From contig CM064867.1 in NCBI GenBank assembly GCA_032719365.1, forward strand, positions 70,926,136 to 70,990,135: a stretch of 64,000 nucleotides of DNA, read 5' to 3'. Source of the DNA: Prinsepia uniflora (lineage: Eukaryota; Streptophyta; Magnoliopsida; Rosales; Rosaceae). Positions 47,878 through 60,864 of the stretch are shown in pieces. Numbering within the stretch: position 1 is the first letter of the stretch; each line of letters starts with the position of its first letter. A model generated the notes under the pieces. The model saw only the letters and a list, made by a program, of their open reading frames with translations, had not been told where the DNA came from and made no database searches. A program made the translations under genes and the position numbers.

Positions 47878-48836
47878 TGTATTAATTGAGGATAGTTAAT
47901 TATTTTTTCAGTGTACGGTCCTCTTTTACCTTCATCCAAGTTGAAATTCTCGTCAAATTTTTAATGAGGCCACACGTTGTGCACCATATCCTCATTGTAT
48001 GTGTTTTTTTTTAAAAAAAAATTCATCAAGGAAAGATCGTACCTCATTGAAAAGAAATTTGATATCTCTCATTACAGAGTAAGTAGGCATAATAAATATA
48101 ATTTGCGGTAACCCTAAATATGCGTGTCATTATTTTTTAAATATTATAACATTAAGGGATACGGATTACCTTATATATACATCAGATATTGATCGATATT
48201 GATTTCGGCGAAAATAAAGTGAAACCTCTCAAATAACATATAAAAAGATATATTACTAAATCATAATAATAAGTGGCAGTTAGTCTATACTATTAGATAT
48301 GTGGAAAATGGGGAGACCTTCGAATAAACCATCATTTATGATAGTCAGTTTTCACGCTCTAAGCTGTACTTTACGTATTTTACTTTCTTTTTTTTTTTTG
48401 TTAAAAATAAATAGAAATAAAATTTCATAGTTTTATTTTCATAAATAAAATGTGGATATGCAATGTGTCTGGTTGGCTGGTTACGTGGTGAAAAGAACTA
48501 AAAATAAATTGGGTACTCATGATGAGTGGTAGAGTTGCAAAGCAGGCAGGCACACCGCACACCTTCCTCAAAACTATGGAAACAACAACTCACCACTGAA
48601 AAGAATTTGAGTAAAATAAAAGTGATTCCGACATCGATACGTCGAAAATATGCGATAAGCTTTATTTTATATCAATTTCCCGCTGTCCCACATCCTTCAT
48701 CCACACCCTCCAATCAAACAACAAACATCTTATCAACGGTTCAGATTACTGACCTTACATAGCACCATACAACCGCGACGCAAGCCACAATTTCCCATAA
48801 TCTCCTCGAATATTTGATCTCTTCCATTTCTCCGAA
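47878..48836. promoter_or_regulatory. Upstream region of the V-PPase gene
   Basis: This is AT-rich intergenic DNA that becomes GC-richer towards the gene. No frame has a recognisable domain. CACCACTG and ACGT-containing motifs are present, but none can be assigned a role from sequence alone. Confidence 0.35.
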
Positions 48837-48843
48837 TATAAAA
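48837..48843 (+). promoter_or_regulatory. Likely TATA box of the V-PPase gene
   Basis: TATAAAA lies 114 bases before the ATG at 48957. A start site about 30 bases downstream would give a 5' leader of roughly 85 bases, rich in CT and CA (TCTCACTCACTCACACTC), which is common in highly expressed plant genes. Confidence 0.6.
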
Positions 48844-48956
48844 CCTACCTGAGCCTCTCGCGAAAGGCTCTCCATATTCTTATCTCACTCACTCACACTC
48901 CGAAGCTCGATCAGCTGGAAGAGTCCTTTCTTTGAGTCCTCAATTCTCCTCCGAGG

Positions 48957-51900
48957 ATGGTGTTGCTGTCGACCCCTGCGACGGAGATTGTGATCCCCGT
49001 CGCTGCCGTCGTCGGGATCTTGTTCTCGCTCGTCCAGTGGTACCTGGTCTCGCGCGTGAAGGTCACGCCCGAGCGGGACGGGCCGCCGTCCGGGCCCAAC
49101 AGTAAAAAAAATGGCTTCAACGACTACCTCATTGAGGAGGAAGAGGGCCTCAACGACCAAAACGTCGTCGCTAAGTGCGCTGAGATACAGAACGCCATCT
49201 CTGAAGGTAGAGCTTAGCTTTCCCGTTGTTTAGATCTTTTAAGATTTTTATTAGATCTGGTTCTTCTCTTAAAATTTTCAGTCTGAAATTTTTTTTGAGC
49301 TGTACCGTTTGTTGGTTTTCTTTAGTTCAAAACTTAGTTGGAGTGATAAGCAGAATCTACTCTATTAGAAGTTCAATTTGCCTGTGCAATTTCTGATGCC
49401 TTAGACTGCGAAAAAGGACCCAAATTGCTTCTGGATAGAAATGAATGGCGAAATTTTAGGTTTTATGTTATCTGAAGACCGAGCATTTGATTGCATATCT
49501 GAGTTGGGTCTTTTTCAAGATCGTTTTGCGTTTATTTAGCATAAATTTATTTATTTTATTCTTTAGACCATTATTTAGATCCAGTTTGATAGTGGAAAGA
49601 ATATTGTATTACCACATCTTATCTTCTCGTCCCTGTTGTTATTGTGATAAATCGCCGTTAATGATTTTGTCTTATATCAATAGAGTCATTTGGCTTTGGG
49701 GCTATCAGTATCTTAATATTATGGTTGTGCACTCATGTGCCTTGCACGGGAGTGATATCATGTGTCACGTCACATGTGGTAGGGTAGATTAACATAAAGT
49801 ATTATATATTTGATTTTATTTTTGTTGAATTGGTAATGTGTTGTTGTCTGGAAGATAACTTAATTTATTTTACTTTTTTGTCTGTAAATAATTTTTTTTT
49901 CCTGATTTGGATTAACTCTGTCAGTTCCTTTCTTTTTTACTGAATAAGGAATGAAACGGTAGGATAAAGTATTCTGGGATAGAAGCTTATTATTACCAGT
50001 AACAGTAGTATAAAACTATAACTGATGGCAATGCACATTATAGTGCATTTGAGCAAAGTATGCCATGTAAAGGCTGCATTGTTGTTACTTTAAGTATAGA
50101 GCACAAACCAAAAATATATTCTGGAAAAAGGGGCATGGTTTCATGTATGATTGGACTTTTATATGGACTACTGAGTTTAGTTCTCATAGATTAAGAAAAT
50201 AGGATGTTGACTGTGCTGGATAACACTATATGATGTTACCTATGGTAAGATCATTTGTAGTTAATCCTAAGCATAGTTCATATCCTTAGCTAAACATAAA
50301 ACGTCTTCAATCTACTACCATATGATGATATAGAAAGAATGTGCCTAGTTTTCTCTGTGTTTTGGTCCTTTGCTATCTTTTTTTATTTTCTAATTTATTT
50401 TAATGGTTTAACATCCAAGTGCATGCTTAGACAGTGTTATCCTCTGTTTTTACATGTATTTTTTTAATTAAAAATGTGGTAATGATGTTTGTACAGGTGC
50501 AACATCCTTTCTTTTCACTGAATATCAGTATGTTGGGGTCTTCATGATTGTTTTTGCAATCTTGATCTTCCTCTTCCTCGGATCTGTGGAGGGCTTCAGC
50601 ACAAAGAGCCAGCCCTGTACTTATGATGCACAAAAGATCTGCAAGCCAAGGCTTGCAACTGCTGTTTTCAGCACTCTATCTTTCTTACTCGGTGGCATTA
50701 CCTCGATCCTCTCCGGTTTTCTTGGCATGAAAATTGCCACTTATGCCAATGCTAGGACGACACTTGAAGCAAGAAAAGGTGTCGGGAAGGCCTTTATAGT
50801 TGCATTTAGGTCTGGTGCTGTAATGGGTTTTCTTCTTGCAGCAAATGGCCTTTTAGTACTTTACATTGCCATCAATGTCTTCAAACTGTACTATGGTGAT
50901 GACTGGGAAGGTCTTTTTGAGGCAATTACTGGCTATGGTCTTGGTGGATCATCCATGGCTCTTTTTGGTAGAGTTGGTGGTGGTATCTATACCAAGGCTG
51001 CTGATGTTGGTGCTGATTTGGTCGGAAAGATTGAAAGAAATATTCCTGAAGATGACCCAAGAAACCCAGCTGTAAGTAATATCAAATTTTGTCTTATAGT
51101 TTGTTCCTAATATACAATTTTGGGGTTTTAACATTCAGGATTTTGGTTCAACTTTCAGGTGATTGCTGACAATGTTGGTGATAATGTTGGGGATATTGCT
51201 GGAATGGGATCTGATCTTTTTGGTTCATATGCCGAATCATCTTGTGCTGCTCTGGTTGTTGCTTCAATATCCTCATTTGGAATCAACCATGACTTCACCT
51301 CTATGTTGTATCCCCTCCTCGTCAGTTCTATGGGCATCCTTGTTTGTTTAATCACAACCTTATTTGCCACTGATTTCTTTGAGATCAAGGCTGTCAAGGA
51401 AATTGAACCAGCATTGAAAAAGCAGCTTATCATCTCCACTGTTCTCATGACTGTTGGAATTGCAATTGTTAGCTGGGTTGCTCTACCATCATCCTTCACA
51501 ATTTATAATTTTGGGGTTCAGAAAGTTGTTAAAAACTGGTAAGATTTGTGTAGATTTTCTTAGCAAAAACTTTGATCTTGTATAGGCAGGCGCTTCCTTT
51601 AAATTGTCAAGCCATGAAGCTAAGGTGTTTTAGTTGTATGCTCTCTTCAAACGTTCACGGGAAGAATGCCATCTTTTAATTGCTTCCTTTTCTTAATTAC
51701 ACCTTGCATTCAGTTGATCCTTGGACACATTCCTGCAGCTCTTGTTAGTAGTGATAATGTTTCGGCTCGAGTATCTTTGTGTTGTTCTGTTGTCCTACTC
51801 TGAATTTGACGGGGTTTTTTTGCGTGAATATCAATTTTTGTATAAATCTTATTTTAATATCAACAGTAGACTGGATACGCAATCACTTTCCTTGGCTGTT

Positions 51901-53627
51901 CCCTGATGGAGTTGGCTTCTTGTTTGAGTATTTCATTGATGTGATTTACGTTTGCAGGCAATTGTTCTTGTGTGTGGCAGTTGGTCTTTGGGCTGGACTT
52001 ATTATTGGTTTTGTCACCGAATATTATACTAGTAACGCATACAGGTACTACATATATGCAACAAAACTGCTCCTATTTTACTATCTTTTACCACTCGACT
52101 CATCCATTTGCTTTTTACAGCCCTGTGCAAGATGTTGCCGATTCCTGCAGGACTGGTGCTGCCACTAATGTTATCTTTGGGCTTGCTCTTGGATACAAAT
52201 CAGTCATCATTCCAATTTTTGCCATTGCAGCCAGCATTTTTGTTAGTTTTAGCTTTGCTGCTATGTATGGAATTGCAGTGGCTGCACTTGGGATGTTGAG
52301 CACCATTGCTACCGGTTTGGCCATTGATGCTTATGGGCCCATTAGTGACAATGCTGGAGGTATTGCTGAAATGGCTGGCATGAGCCATCGAATCCGTGAG
52401 AGGACTGATGCTCTTGATGCTGCTGGGAACACCACTGCTGCCATTGGAAAGGTAGTTGACACGCTTTTAGAATGTGCCTATTCATTCAATTAGAACTGGC
52501 TTGTCCTCTTTTTTTGTGGGCCATTAATTGAATCATGTATAGTAGTAGTGATAGAGGTACCAGGTTTTGAATGCCAAGTGATGTGTTGGCATTTAATTTG
52601 TTGTATTTTGGGCCTGGTTTTATTCCTGAATGGAAACTGCCGCATCACACTTGGCATAAAAACCTGGTACACATTATTTTCCTAGTTGAAAACCATTCAC
52701 AACTTTTCCCTCGTTAAGTAATCAAAGTATTATTGACTTCTAGGGATTTGCCATCGGATCTGCTGCTCTAGTGTCTTTGGCACTATTTGGTGCCTTTGTT
52801 AGTCGCGCAGCAATTTCAACAGTCGATGTCCTAACCCCAAAGGTCTTTATTGGACTGATCGTTGGTGCAATGCTTCCTTACTGGTTCTCTGCCATGACTA
52901 TGAAGAGTGTTGGAAGTGCAGCTTTGAAAATGGTTGAGGAAGTCCGCAGGCAGTTCAACACCATTCCAGGTCTGATGGAGGGTACCGCCAAGCCCGACTA
53001 TGCTACTTGCGTTAAGATCTCCACGGATGCATCCATCAAGGAGATGATTCCACCTGGTGCCCTTGTCATTCTTACTCCTCTCATTGTCGGAACGTTCTTT
53101 GGCGTAGAGACTCTATCTGGTGTTCTTGCTGGTTCCCTTGTGTCCGGTGTGCAGGTAATTCTTATTTCCAGTGATCATTTTGAAACTACATGATGAGTTA
53201 TATGCTCGTGGATGTCTCTATTTGTCTTGATCAAATGAGTTCTGATTGGTTTTGTATTTGTTTGTTTATCAGATAGCAATATCTGCTTCCAACACTGGTG
53301 GTGCATGGGACAATGCTAAGAAGTACATTGAGGTAAACATTCAATTCTTTCTTCCATACTAAGGTTGTCAATTTTTTGATTTTCGGATTAATAGCCGATC
53401 GGGTGGGGTTTGATTTTCAGGCCGGTGCCTCAGAGCATGCAAGGACCCTTGGGCCAAAGGGGTCAGACCCACACAAGGCAGCAGTGATCGGTGACACCAT
53501 TGGAGATCCACTCAAGGACACCTCAGGGCCGTCACTCAACATCCTTATTAAGCTCATGGCAGTGGAGTCCCTTGTGTTTGCTCCCTTCTTCGCCACTCAC
53601 GGTGGCCTACTTTTCAAGATCTTCTAA
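48957..53627 (+). CDS. VHP1: Type I vacuolar H+-translocating pyrophosphatase, 8 coding exons, 766 aa
   Basis: This is the plant AVP1/VHP1-type membrane enzyme that hydrolyses pyrophosphate to pump protons into the vacuole, energising solute storage and removing inhibitory PPi. Coding exons are 48957-49206, 50497-51071, 51159-51538, 51958-52044, 52121-52451, 52744-53154, 53273-53332 and 53421-53627. All junctions are GT-AG and the frame stays open, totalling 2301 nt. The PPi-binding motif DVGADLVGK is at residues 253-261, DNVGDNVGD at 279-287, [10 protein letters not shown] in exons 5-6 and [10 protein letters not shown] at 722-731. These positions agree with the numbering of the 766-residue mung bean enzyme. 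The N-terminus is a hydrophobic segment followed by a charged loop, and the chain has many further hydrophobic segments (about 16 in this family). The alanine in TTAAIGKG is typical of the K+-dependent type I group. Nothing is missing or broken, and no other genes lie within the introns. Confidence 0.97.
49207..50496 (+). other. Intron 1 of the V-PPase gene (1290 bp)
   Basis: It lies between CTGAAG|GTAGAGC and TTTGTACAG|GTGCAACA and splits a glycine codon (phase 1). It is the longest intron of the gene, T-rich, with no internal element recognised. Long first introns in plant genes often enhance expression, but no specific motif supports that here. Confidence 0.9.
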
Positions 53628-54340
53628 GCTGAGTGTTTGATTCGCCATTGTATCCTGGGGAAATGGCCTTACAATATCATTTTGTTCTATTTTTGGTCTG
53701 GAGGGCAGAGGTTTTTATTAACCTTACTTTTGTTGTACCAGTAATCCCCCCTCTTCCCTCTTTAGGTAGTAATGTTTCTCTTGAATTGTGAACTCTTAAG
53801 ATTTTGAATGACGAAAAGTAGATGTGCCGAAGTGAAATGTTTTATCGAAATGGGGTTCTGATTTCATTTCATATAAATGATCAATGTTTGGGTTTTGACC
53901 CCACTTGAGTTTTTGCCGTTGAGTTTTGTTGATATATTCTCTTGACCTAAAAGAAAAATTGATTCCAAAATTTCCACCCTCATTTGATGCTGTATGGAAG
54001 TTTTCATTGTACTGCGAATGTTGTTTAATATTGTCTCATATGTGTAAGATCAGCAGCAATTTTTTTTGAAAATTTTACTAGTATTCTGACTATAATAACT
54101 TATGTCTTTGTATTTTTACCCTATTCAAAAAAGTTAAAAAAAATTGTCCCAAGGTTATGTAGGATAGCCATATATATGTTAAGAGATTATTTATAAGTTG
54201 AATGGACCTAATAGAAGCCCAGCCCATAATAACACGATAGCCAATAGCCCATTATAGTTAAACTCAAGATACGGTACTTAAACTCAACTATCCAACACGA
54301 CCAACTCAATCAAAATGTTGGGTTGAGAAAAAACATGAGT
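53628..54340 (+). other. 3' flank and probable 3' UTR of the V-PPase gene
   Basis: The sequence after the TAA is T-rich, and no canonical AATAAA is obvious in the first 200 bases, which is common in plants. No frame is recognised further on. Confidence 0.5.
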
Positions 54341-54349
54341 TACAAGTAG

Positions 54350-55445
54350 GCACTGGGTGGAGTTGATATCGGAATCATACCAAAATTTTTTACCTGGTTT
54401 GGTGTGGTATAATATTTCAAAATATAAAATTAATATTGTACCGTATCGTACCAATTATCTTTAGTATGGTTTGAATACAGTTTCGATTTTGAACCCAAAT
54501 TCATAATTTTATTTCTGATAACGATGTGGGTATTTATTAGGATTAAAATTTAATTTATTAGTGTTATAAATCCACTCAAAATATTAGCAACCAATTCTGG
54601 CAAAGGCTCTGAAGGCATGTAATTAAACTTGTGAGTAGAAAACGAGAGGTGTGCACAAGTTTGACCAGATAGCATTTTGATGGAATGGATTTCACTTCTC
54701 TTGGATTTTAGTTCCAAGCTTTGGTGATTTAAAGTGAATAGTAACTGAACTGCAATAGAGTGGATACATATCTTGTAGAAGATTCGTGATTGTGTTAATA
54801 GATTATTGCAAGATACTTTCTACCATTCATGGAAAGAATTTACGTTTAGACTTTAATCTTTGCAGAAACCTTTAATGGACAGGCTTGGGGAAGCTTACGA
54901 CAGCCCTGAAAATGTCACTAATTTATTTACCTCACTGTTTGTTGAAGCTTGAGTGTTGTAACTTTGACTTTAAGCTTGCTGTTTCCATAGACAGAGTTGA
55001 CATTACAATTGTGTTGGGCCATTGGAGAGCACGGAGGCAAGGGAGGATCTCGCAAAGATCAAGCTCGAGAACTTTTTGTAATCCTTTTCCTTTTAATGAT
55101 TTTTTTATTTCTCTTAGCCTTGTTATACAATCTACAAACTTGCAAATGTTTGTAATTCTTAGTTTCTCTCAAAGCAAATAGGAGGCAGAAATGAGGAATC
55201 ATTAGCTATTAAGGTATTATGGTTTTATTTTTTGATTTAATTAAAAAAATAGAAAATCGGTTCGATTTTGGTATGGGACGGTATTCCCTAACATCGAAAC
55301 CGATCCCGTACCGATTTGAACCGGTACGGTATCAGTACCATATCGATCATTCATTCGGTTTTACTATTTTTTTTTTCCTTTTCGGTTTGGTATGATACGA
55401 AATGAGACCGTTTTGGTATTCCAGAATGATATGCCTAGGGCTAGT
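54350..55445. mobile_element. Possible second hAT-like element with ACCGTACC subterminal motifs
   Basis: The left part (54359-54490) and right part (55250-55440) carry inverted subterminal sequences of the type GGAATCATACCAAAA and TTTTGGTATTCC, with ACCGTACCG/CGGTACGG motifs, as in the element at 43378-44501. I could not find clean terminal repeats or an 8-bp duplication, so the exact limits are uncertain. No transposase is encoded, and the 98-codon frame in the interior (54885-55181) is not recognised. Confidence 0.4.
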
Positions 55446-56256
55446 TCCACGTGAAAATCCGCCTCTAAAGCTCTGTGATATGCACCATTTAATATTATTA
55501 TTTAGTGGTATTATTCTTTACATGTTACATGTGAAATCTTAAGTTCAAAACTTGTTAAGTACGATATTGTTCTACTAGGACTAAAAATAAAAGAATGAAT
55601 TGAATCAATTCTTTCAATACCGTGATAATAAGTCGCCATCACAATTGGAATTCTACAAAGATCGATAGTAAGAATTTATTTGCACGTCCCCTTTTTTTTT
55701 TTTCCTCTGCATTTGTTCACAAAACTAATAATATCCGTGAATAATTCGGAACACCAATCATAGAACACAACTAATAGTATCCCAAATATTTCACGTTTTC
55801 CTCACAAAACTTGATTTTTTCTACAATTGTGCCATAACAAAAACACCTAAATATAATATGATGAGTCCGAAACACGTGCCATAGTTTTTATTATTATTTT
55901 TTTTTTATTTTTCCATAACTTGGTTCATTGTTTTTTGATCTTAGAGGCCTAAAGTAGACATGATTGCTTTATATATATGCTAGTTTTGTTCATTGAAAAA
56001 AAAAATCATTTATTGACCACATGGTCCCCTTATGCTAATTCCTAACGTATTGAACTTCTATCGCACATTCAACTTCAAAATAGTACTTTTCTTTCTGGTA
56101 GTGAGACTGAGTGAGTCCCATAATTCAATAGTGAAGATAATAAATGTATTTAGTACATACATAAATTTTTGTACCACGATATTAGGGATATTAGCGTAGA
56201 GTAATTACGTTATATATGTTGAGAATCGATTTCGCTCTTTACGAGAGGCCGATCTG
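55446..56256. other. AT-rich intergenic DNA
   Basis: No gene or repeat boundary is recognised between the possible hAT-like element and the copia insertion. Confidence 0.5.
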
Positions 56257-56261
56257 AAACC

Positions 56262-56722
56262 TGATGGGTTTTCCTCATTAGTGGAGGAGAGAAAAAGAAG
56301 GAAAAATAAATAGTAAAATAAAACGAAAGAAAGGACGGGAGAGTTTGAAGAAAACGAATGGAAAAGAAAAGGAACAAAACTCTCCTTCATGCATGACCAC
56401 TAATTAGTTAGGAATGTTGGCTATAAAAGCCGTAGTCTTCTTTCAGTTCATTGCATCCATTTAGAAAGCCCAAATTTAGAAAGTTTTGAGAGATAAGAAA
56501 GTCTCACTTGTGTGAGAGAGAAAATCCTCTTGAGAGAAAAACCAAGAGAGAGTTTATCCACCGGTGTTTGGTGAGATTATAATTGTATTCCCATTATTTT
56601 TCTTAGTGGAAGATAGAGTGTTATTTTTGCCCATTTTATTTACACAAGGCTGGGAAAAGTCATATCCTGTGAGTGCCATATTTATTTATTGGCTATTTTA
56701 TTTTTCGCCATCTTTCCCAACA
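56262..56722 (+). repeat. 5' LTR of the copia element
   Basis: 461 bp, TGATGGG...CCCAACA. A TATAAAA at 56422-56428 is a likely promoter for the genomic transcript. It differs from the 3' LTR at about five single bases. Confidence 0.95.
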
Positions 56723-56724
56723 AG

Positions 56725-56736
56725 TGGTATCAGAGC
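56725..56736 (+). other. Primer binding site of the copia element
   Basis: TGGTATCAGAGC, complementary to the 3' end of initiator tRNA-Met, two bases after the LTR. A (TA)n run follows at 56743-56773, just before the gag start. Confidence 0.95.
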
Positions 56737-56741
56737 TTCGG

Positions 56742-56775
<34 letters not shown>

Positions 56776-56789
56776 TTGTGTAATTTAAG

Positions 56790-59700
56790 ATGGAGGAGTC
56801 ATCGTCATCATCATCATCAACAATGTTAAAGTTGACTGCATCCAATTACTCCATTTGGAAGCCAAGAATGGAGGACATCCTTTACTGCAAGGATTTGTAT
56901 GAGCCCCTTCAATCGCTGGGACAAAAACCAGAAGGGAAGTCAGACGATGCATGGAGCATTATGAATAGAAAAGCTGTCGGACAAATCCGATAATGGGTGG
57001 ATCAAAGTGTGTTCCACCATGTGGCACAAGAGACGGATGCATACAAATTATGGACAAAATTATCGTCCATGTACGAGCGGAAGACCGCTCAAAATAAAGC
57101 ATCGGTTATCCGACGGTTGGTAAACCTTAAGTACAGAGATGGTCGAAGTGTTACCGAGCATCTCAGTGACTTCCAAGGTTTGATCAACCTGTTGACGAAT
57201 ATGCAAATGGTGCTTGATGATGAGTTACAAGCACTAGTGTTACTCAGCTCTTTGCCTGATAGCTGGGATACACTAGTAGTATCTTTAAGCAATTCAGCTC
57301 CTCAAGGTGTTTTTACATTGGACATAGTTAAAGATAGCATGTTCAATGAAGAAGCAAGGAGGAAAGAACAAGGTGTAGTAGCCGAGTCACAAGCCCTCGT
57401 CTCAGAGTATCGTGGAAGAACTAGCAATAGAAAATTCCACAAGCGAGACAAGTCAAAGGGCAGGTCAAGAGATGGCTCGAGAGGGAGGTCCAAGACAAGA
57501 AAGGACCTAGAATGTTACCATTGTGGCGGGATCGGCCACATGAAGAGAGAGTGCAGGTTGTTTAAAAGAGAGCAAGATAGAGGTAACGAAAAGAGTGATG
57601 CCAGGCACACGACCGCAACTACCTCTGGTGGAAATGAGGTAATTATTTTATGTGGTGGTGGCTTCGTTAATTTTTCCTCTCAAGATACATGCTGGATAGT
57701 GGATTCAGGTGCATCATTTCATGTCACCTCACGGAGGGGCTTCTTTACATCTTACACCAATGGAGATTTTGGTAATGTGAGGATGGGAAATGACAAATTG
57801 TCCAAGATCGTGGGAAGAAGAGATATTTCCCTTGAAACCAACACAAGTTGTCAGTTGATTCTCAAGGATGTGAGACATGTTCCAGACATGCGTCTCAATC
57901 TAATCTCCACTGGATTACTTGACAATGAAGGATTCACCAATGTCTTTGCTGAAGGGAAATGGAAACTCAGCAAGAACTCTCTTGTCCTAGCACGAGGGAA
58001 GAAGGAGAACACCCTATACATGACACATGCAAAAGTCAGTAATGGGTACGTAAATGCTCTCGCAGAAGACTCGATTGAGCTATGGCATAAACGGCTCGGT
58101 CACATGAGCGAGAAAGGGCTGCAAATTCTAGCCAAAAGAGAGGCACTGACCGGGATGAAGAAATGAATGCCTCTAAAATCATGCACGCATTGCTTGGTTG
58201 GGAAGCAACATAGAGTTTCGTTTCAACATGGATCTGCACAAAGAAAATCCAATGTATTGGACGTTGTGTACTCTGATGTTTGTGGTCCTATGACCACTAG
58301 TACTCTTGGTGGTGCAAGATATTTTGTTACCTTCATTGAAGATCATTCCAGGAAGGTATGGGCTTACGCACTTAGAACAAAAGATCAAGTGTATGAAGTT
58401 TTCAAGGAATTTCATGCCAGCGTTGAACGAGAGACTGGTAGAAGCTTGAAATGTATTCGCACCGATAACGGAGGAGAATATATGGGGGCGTTTAGAAACT
58501 ACTGTAGAAGTAATGGAATCAGGCATGAACGACCTGTTCCGAAGACTCCTCAACATAATGGCATAGCTGAGAGAATGAACAGAACAATTGTTGAAAGAAT
58601 AAGAACAATGTTATCTCATGCCAAGTTGCCCAAAAGCTTTTGGGGTGAAGCCTTGATGACTGCGGTTGATCTAATCAACCTTTCTCCTTCAGCACCTTTG
58701 AATGGTGATGTCCCAAAACAAGTTCTGGTCGGGAAAAGACGTTTCCTACAATCATCTGAAAGTTTTTGGTTGTAGAGCTTTTGTTCATATTCCTAAAGAC
58801 GAGAGATCCAAGCTCGACGCGAAGTCGAAAGAATGTATCTTCGTGGGATATGGGAATGAAGAATTTGGTTACAGGTTATGGGATCCTGTAGCTAGAAAGA
58901 TTATTAGAAGTAGAGATGTTGTCTTCTTTGAAGATCAGAACATTGAAGACATTCGAAGAGGTGATAAACCTGATAATCCTAGAGAATATCCAGCTAACTT
59001 GGATCCAATTCCTTCCCCATTGGAGCACAATGACGGGCGAGATGAATCCAATGATTCTGATGATCCAGTTAATGAACCTATTATTAATGAACCAGTTGAT
59101 GATGAAGTGAGTGATGGTCATAGAACTGATGGTATAGTAGATGATGTAGCTGATGAGGGGCAAGAAGCACAAGCCCATGAAGAGCCAGCGGTCGAATTCC
59201 AACCAAAAAGATCGACCAGGGTACGGAGACCTCCGAGTAGGTATTCTCCAGATGATTACATTCTCCTAATAGACGGGGGAGAACTAGAATGCTATGAAGA
59301 AGCATTGACTCATGATCAAAAAGATGAGTGTTTGAAAGCCATGCATGAAGAGATGCAATCTCTGCATGAGAACCATACATATGATCTGGTGAACCTACCA
59401 AATGGTAGAAGAGCACTCAAGAACAAATGGGTGTAAAGACTGAAGACGAAAGAAAAAAACTTTAAGCCCAGGTTTAAGGCAAGGCTAGTTGTGAAAGGTT
59501 TCAGTCAGAAGAAAGGAATTGACTTTGAAGAGATTTTCTCACCCGTAGTGAAGATGTCATCCATACGGGTTGTACTCGGTTTGGCTGCAAGCCTGAATCT
59601 CGAGATCGAACAGCTAGATGTGAAGACAGCTTTTCTTCACAGAGATCTTGAAGAAGAAATCTACATGGAGCAGCCAGAAGGTTTCAAAGTCAAAGGAAAA

Positions 59701-60848
59701 GAAGATTTGGTATGTCTCGGCTGAAGAAGAGCTTATATGGACTCAAGCAGGCACCTCGACAATGGTACAAGAAGTTTGATTCTTTCATGATTGAACACAG
59801 ATACCAGAGGACTACTTTAGATCATTGTGTATTTGTGAAAAGATTTGATGATGGTGAATTCATCATACTTCTTCTGTATGTCGATGACATGTTGATCGTA
59901 CGACAAAACAGTGACAAGATTAGCAAGCTGAAGAAAGAGTTGAGCAAGTCTTTTGCTATGAAAGACTTAGGACCCGTAAAACTAATCCTCGGTATGAGTA
60001 TATCCCGTGATAGAAAAAAACGGAAGTTGAGGTTATCACAAGAAAGTTATATCGAGAAGGTACTAAACCGGTTTAACATGGGTAAAGCAAAACCAGTTTC
60101 TACTCCATTTCCTAGTCACTTCAAGCTTAGTTCAAAGCAGAGTCCTACAAGTGAGAAAGAAAAAGAAAGCATGGCTATGGTGCCATATTCCTCAACTGTT
60201 GGTAGTCTGATGTATGCAATGATTTGCACGAGACCAGACATAACTCACGCAGTTGGCGTTGTAAGCAGATTCTTGTCTAAACCAGGCAGAGAACATTGGA
60301 ATGCTGTGAAGTGGATTCTCAGATATCTCAGGGGTACCTCCAAAATGAGTTTATGCTTTGGAGGTGGAAAACCTGAATTGATTGGCTACACAGATGCAGA
60401 CATGGCAGGAGATCTTGATTCCAGAAAATCTACTTCAGGATACCTGATTACGTTTTCAGGGGGAGCAGTTTCGTGGCAATCAAAGTTACAGAAATGTGTT
60501 GCTCTATCAACTACAGAGGCAGAGTTTATTGCAGCTACTGAAGCGTGCAAAGAAATGCTCTGGATGAAGCGGTTCCTACAAGAATTAGGGCAAGAGCAGC
60601 ATAAATACATTTTGCATTGTGATAGTCAGAGCGCGATCCACTTGAGCAAGAATCCGAGTTTTCACTCGAGGTCGAAGCACATTGATGTACGATATCACTG
60701 GATACGTGATGTGTTGGAGTCCAAGCAATTGCAGCTTGAGAAGATCTATACTGATGACAATAGTTCAGATATGATGACCAAGTCCTTACCTAAGGACAAG
60801 TATGAATTTTGTAAAAACACATCTGGACTGCTGGAGCCCTCCACCTAA
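56790..60848 (+). pseudogene. gag-pol: Degenerate gag-pol polyprotein gene of the copia element
   Basis: The polyprotein starts MEESSSSSSSTMLKLTASNY at 56790 and ends with TAA at 60848. Domains in order: gag; a zinc knuckle CYHCGGIGHMKREC (about 57511-57552); protease with DSGAS (about 57699-57713); GAG-pre-integrase ELWHKRLGHMSEKGL (about 58077); integrase core with DVVYSDVCGP, RTDNGGEY and GIAERMNRT; reverse transcriptase with YVDDMLIV (about 59877); and RNase H with YTDADMAGD and STTEAEFIA. The frame is broken by stops at 56991-56993, 58164-58166 and 59434-59436, and by frameshifts near 58715-58735 and 59705-59725. No single protein can be made, so this copy is non-autonomous. The conserved catalytic motifs are otherwise preserved. 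Confidence 0.93.
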
Positions 60849-60849
60849 G

Positions 60850-60864
60850 TCGGGAGGGGGAGAT
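60850..60864 (+). other. Polypurine tract of the copia element
   Basis: The purine run CGGGAGGGGGAGAT ends directly at the 3' LTR start, as expected for second-strand priming. Confidence 0.9.

Noticed and set aside
50544..51110. Separate 188-codon gene
   Set aside because: It is an internal start in exon 2 of the V-PPase gene that reads through into the intron; the true exon begins at 50497.
54885..55181. 98-codon plus-strand frame
   Set aside because: No recognisable domain; it lies inside the possible second hAT-like element and lacks gene context.
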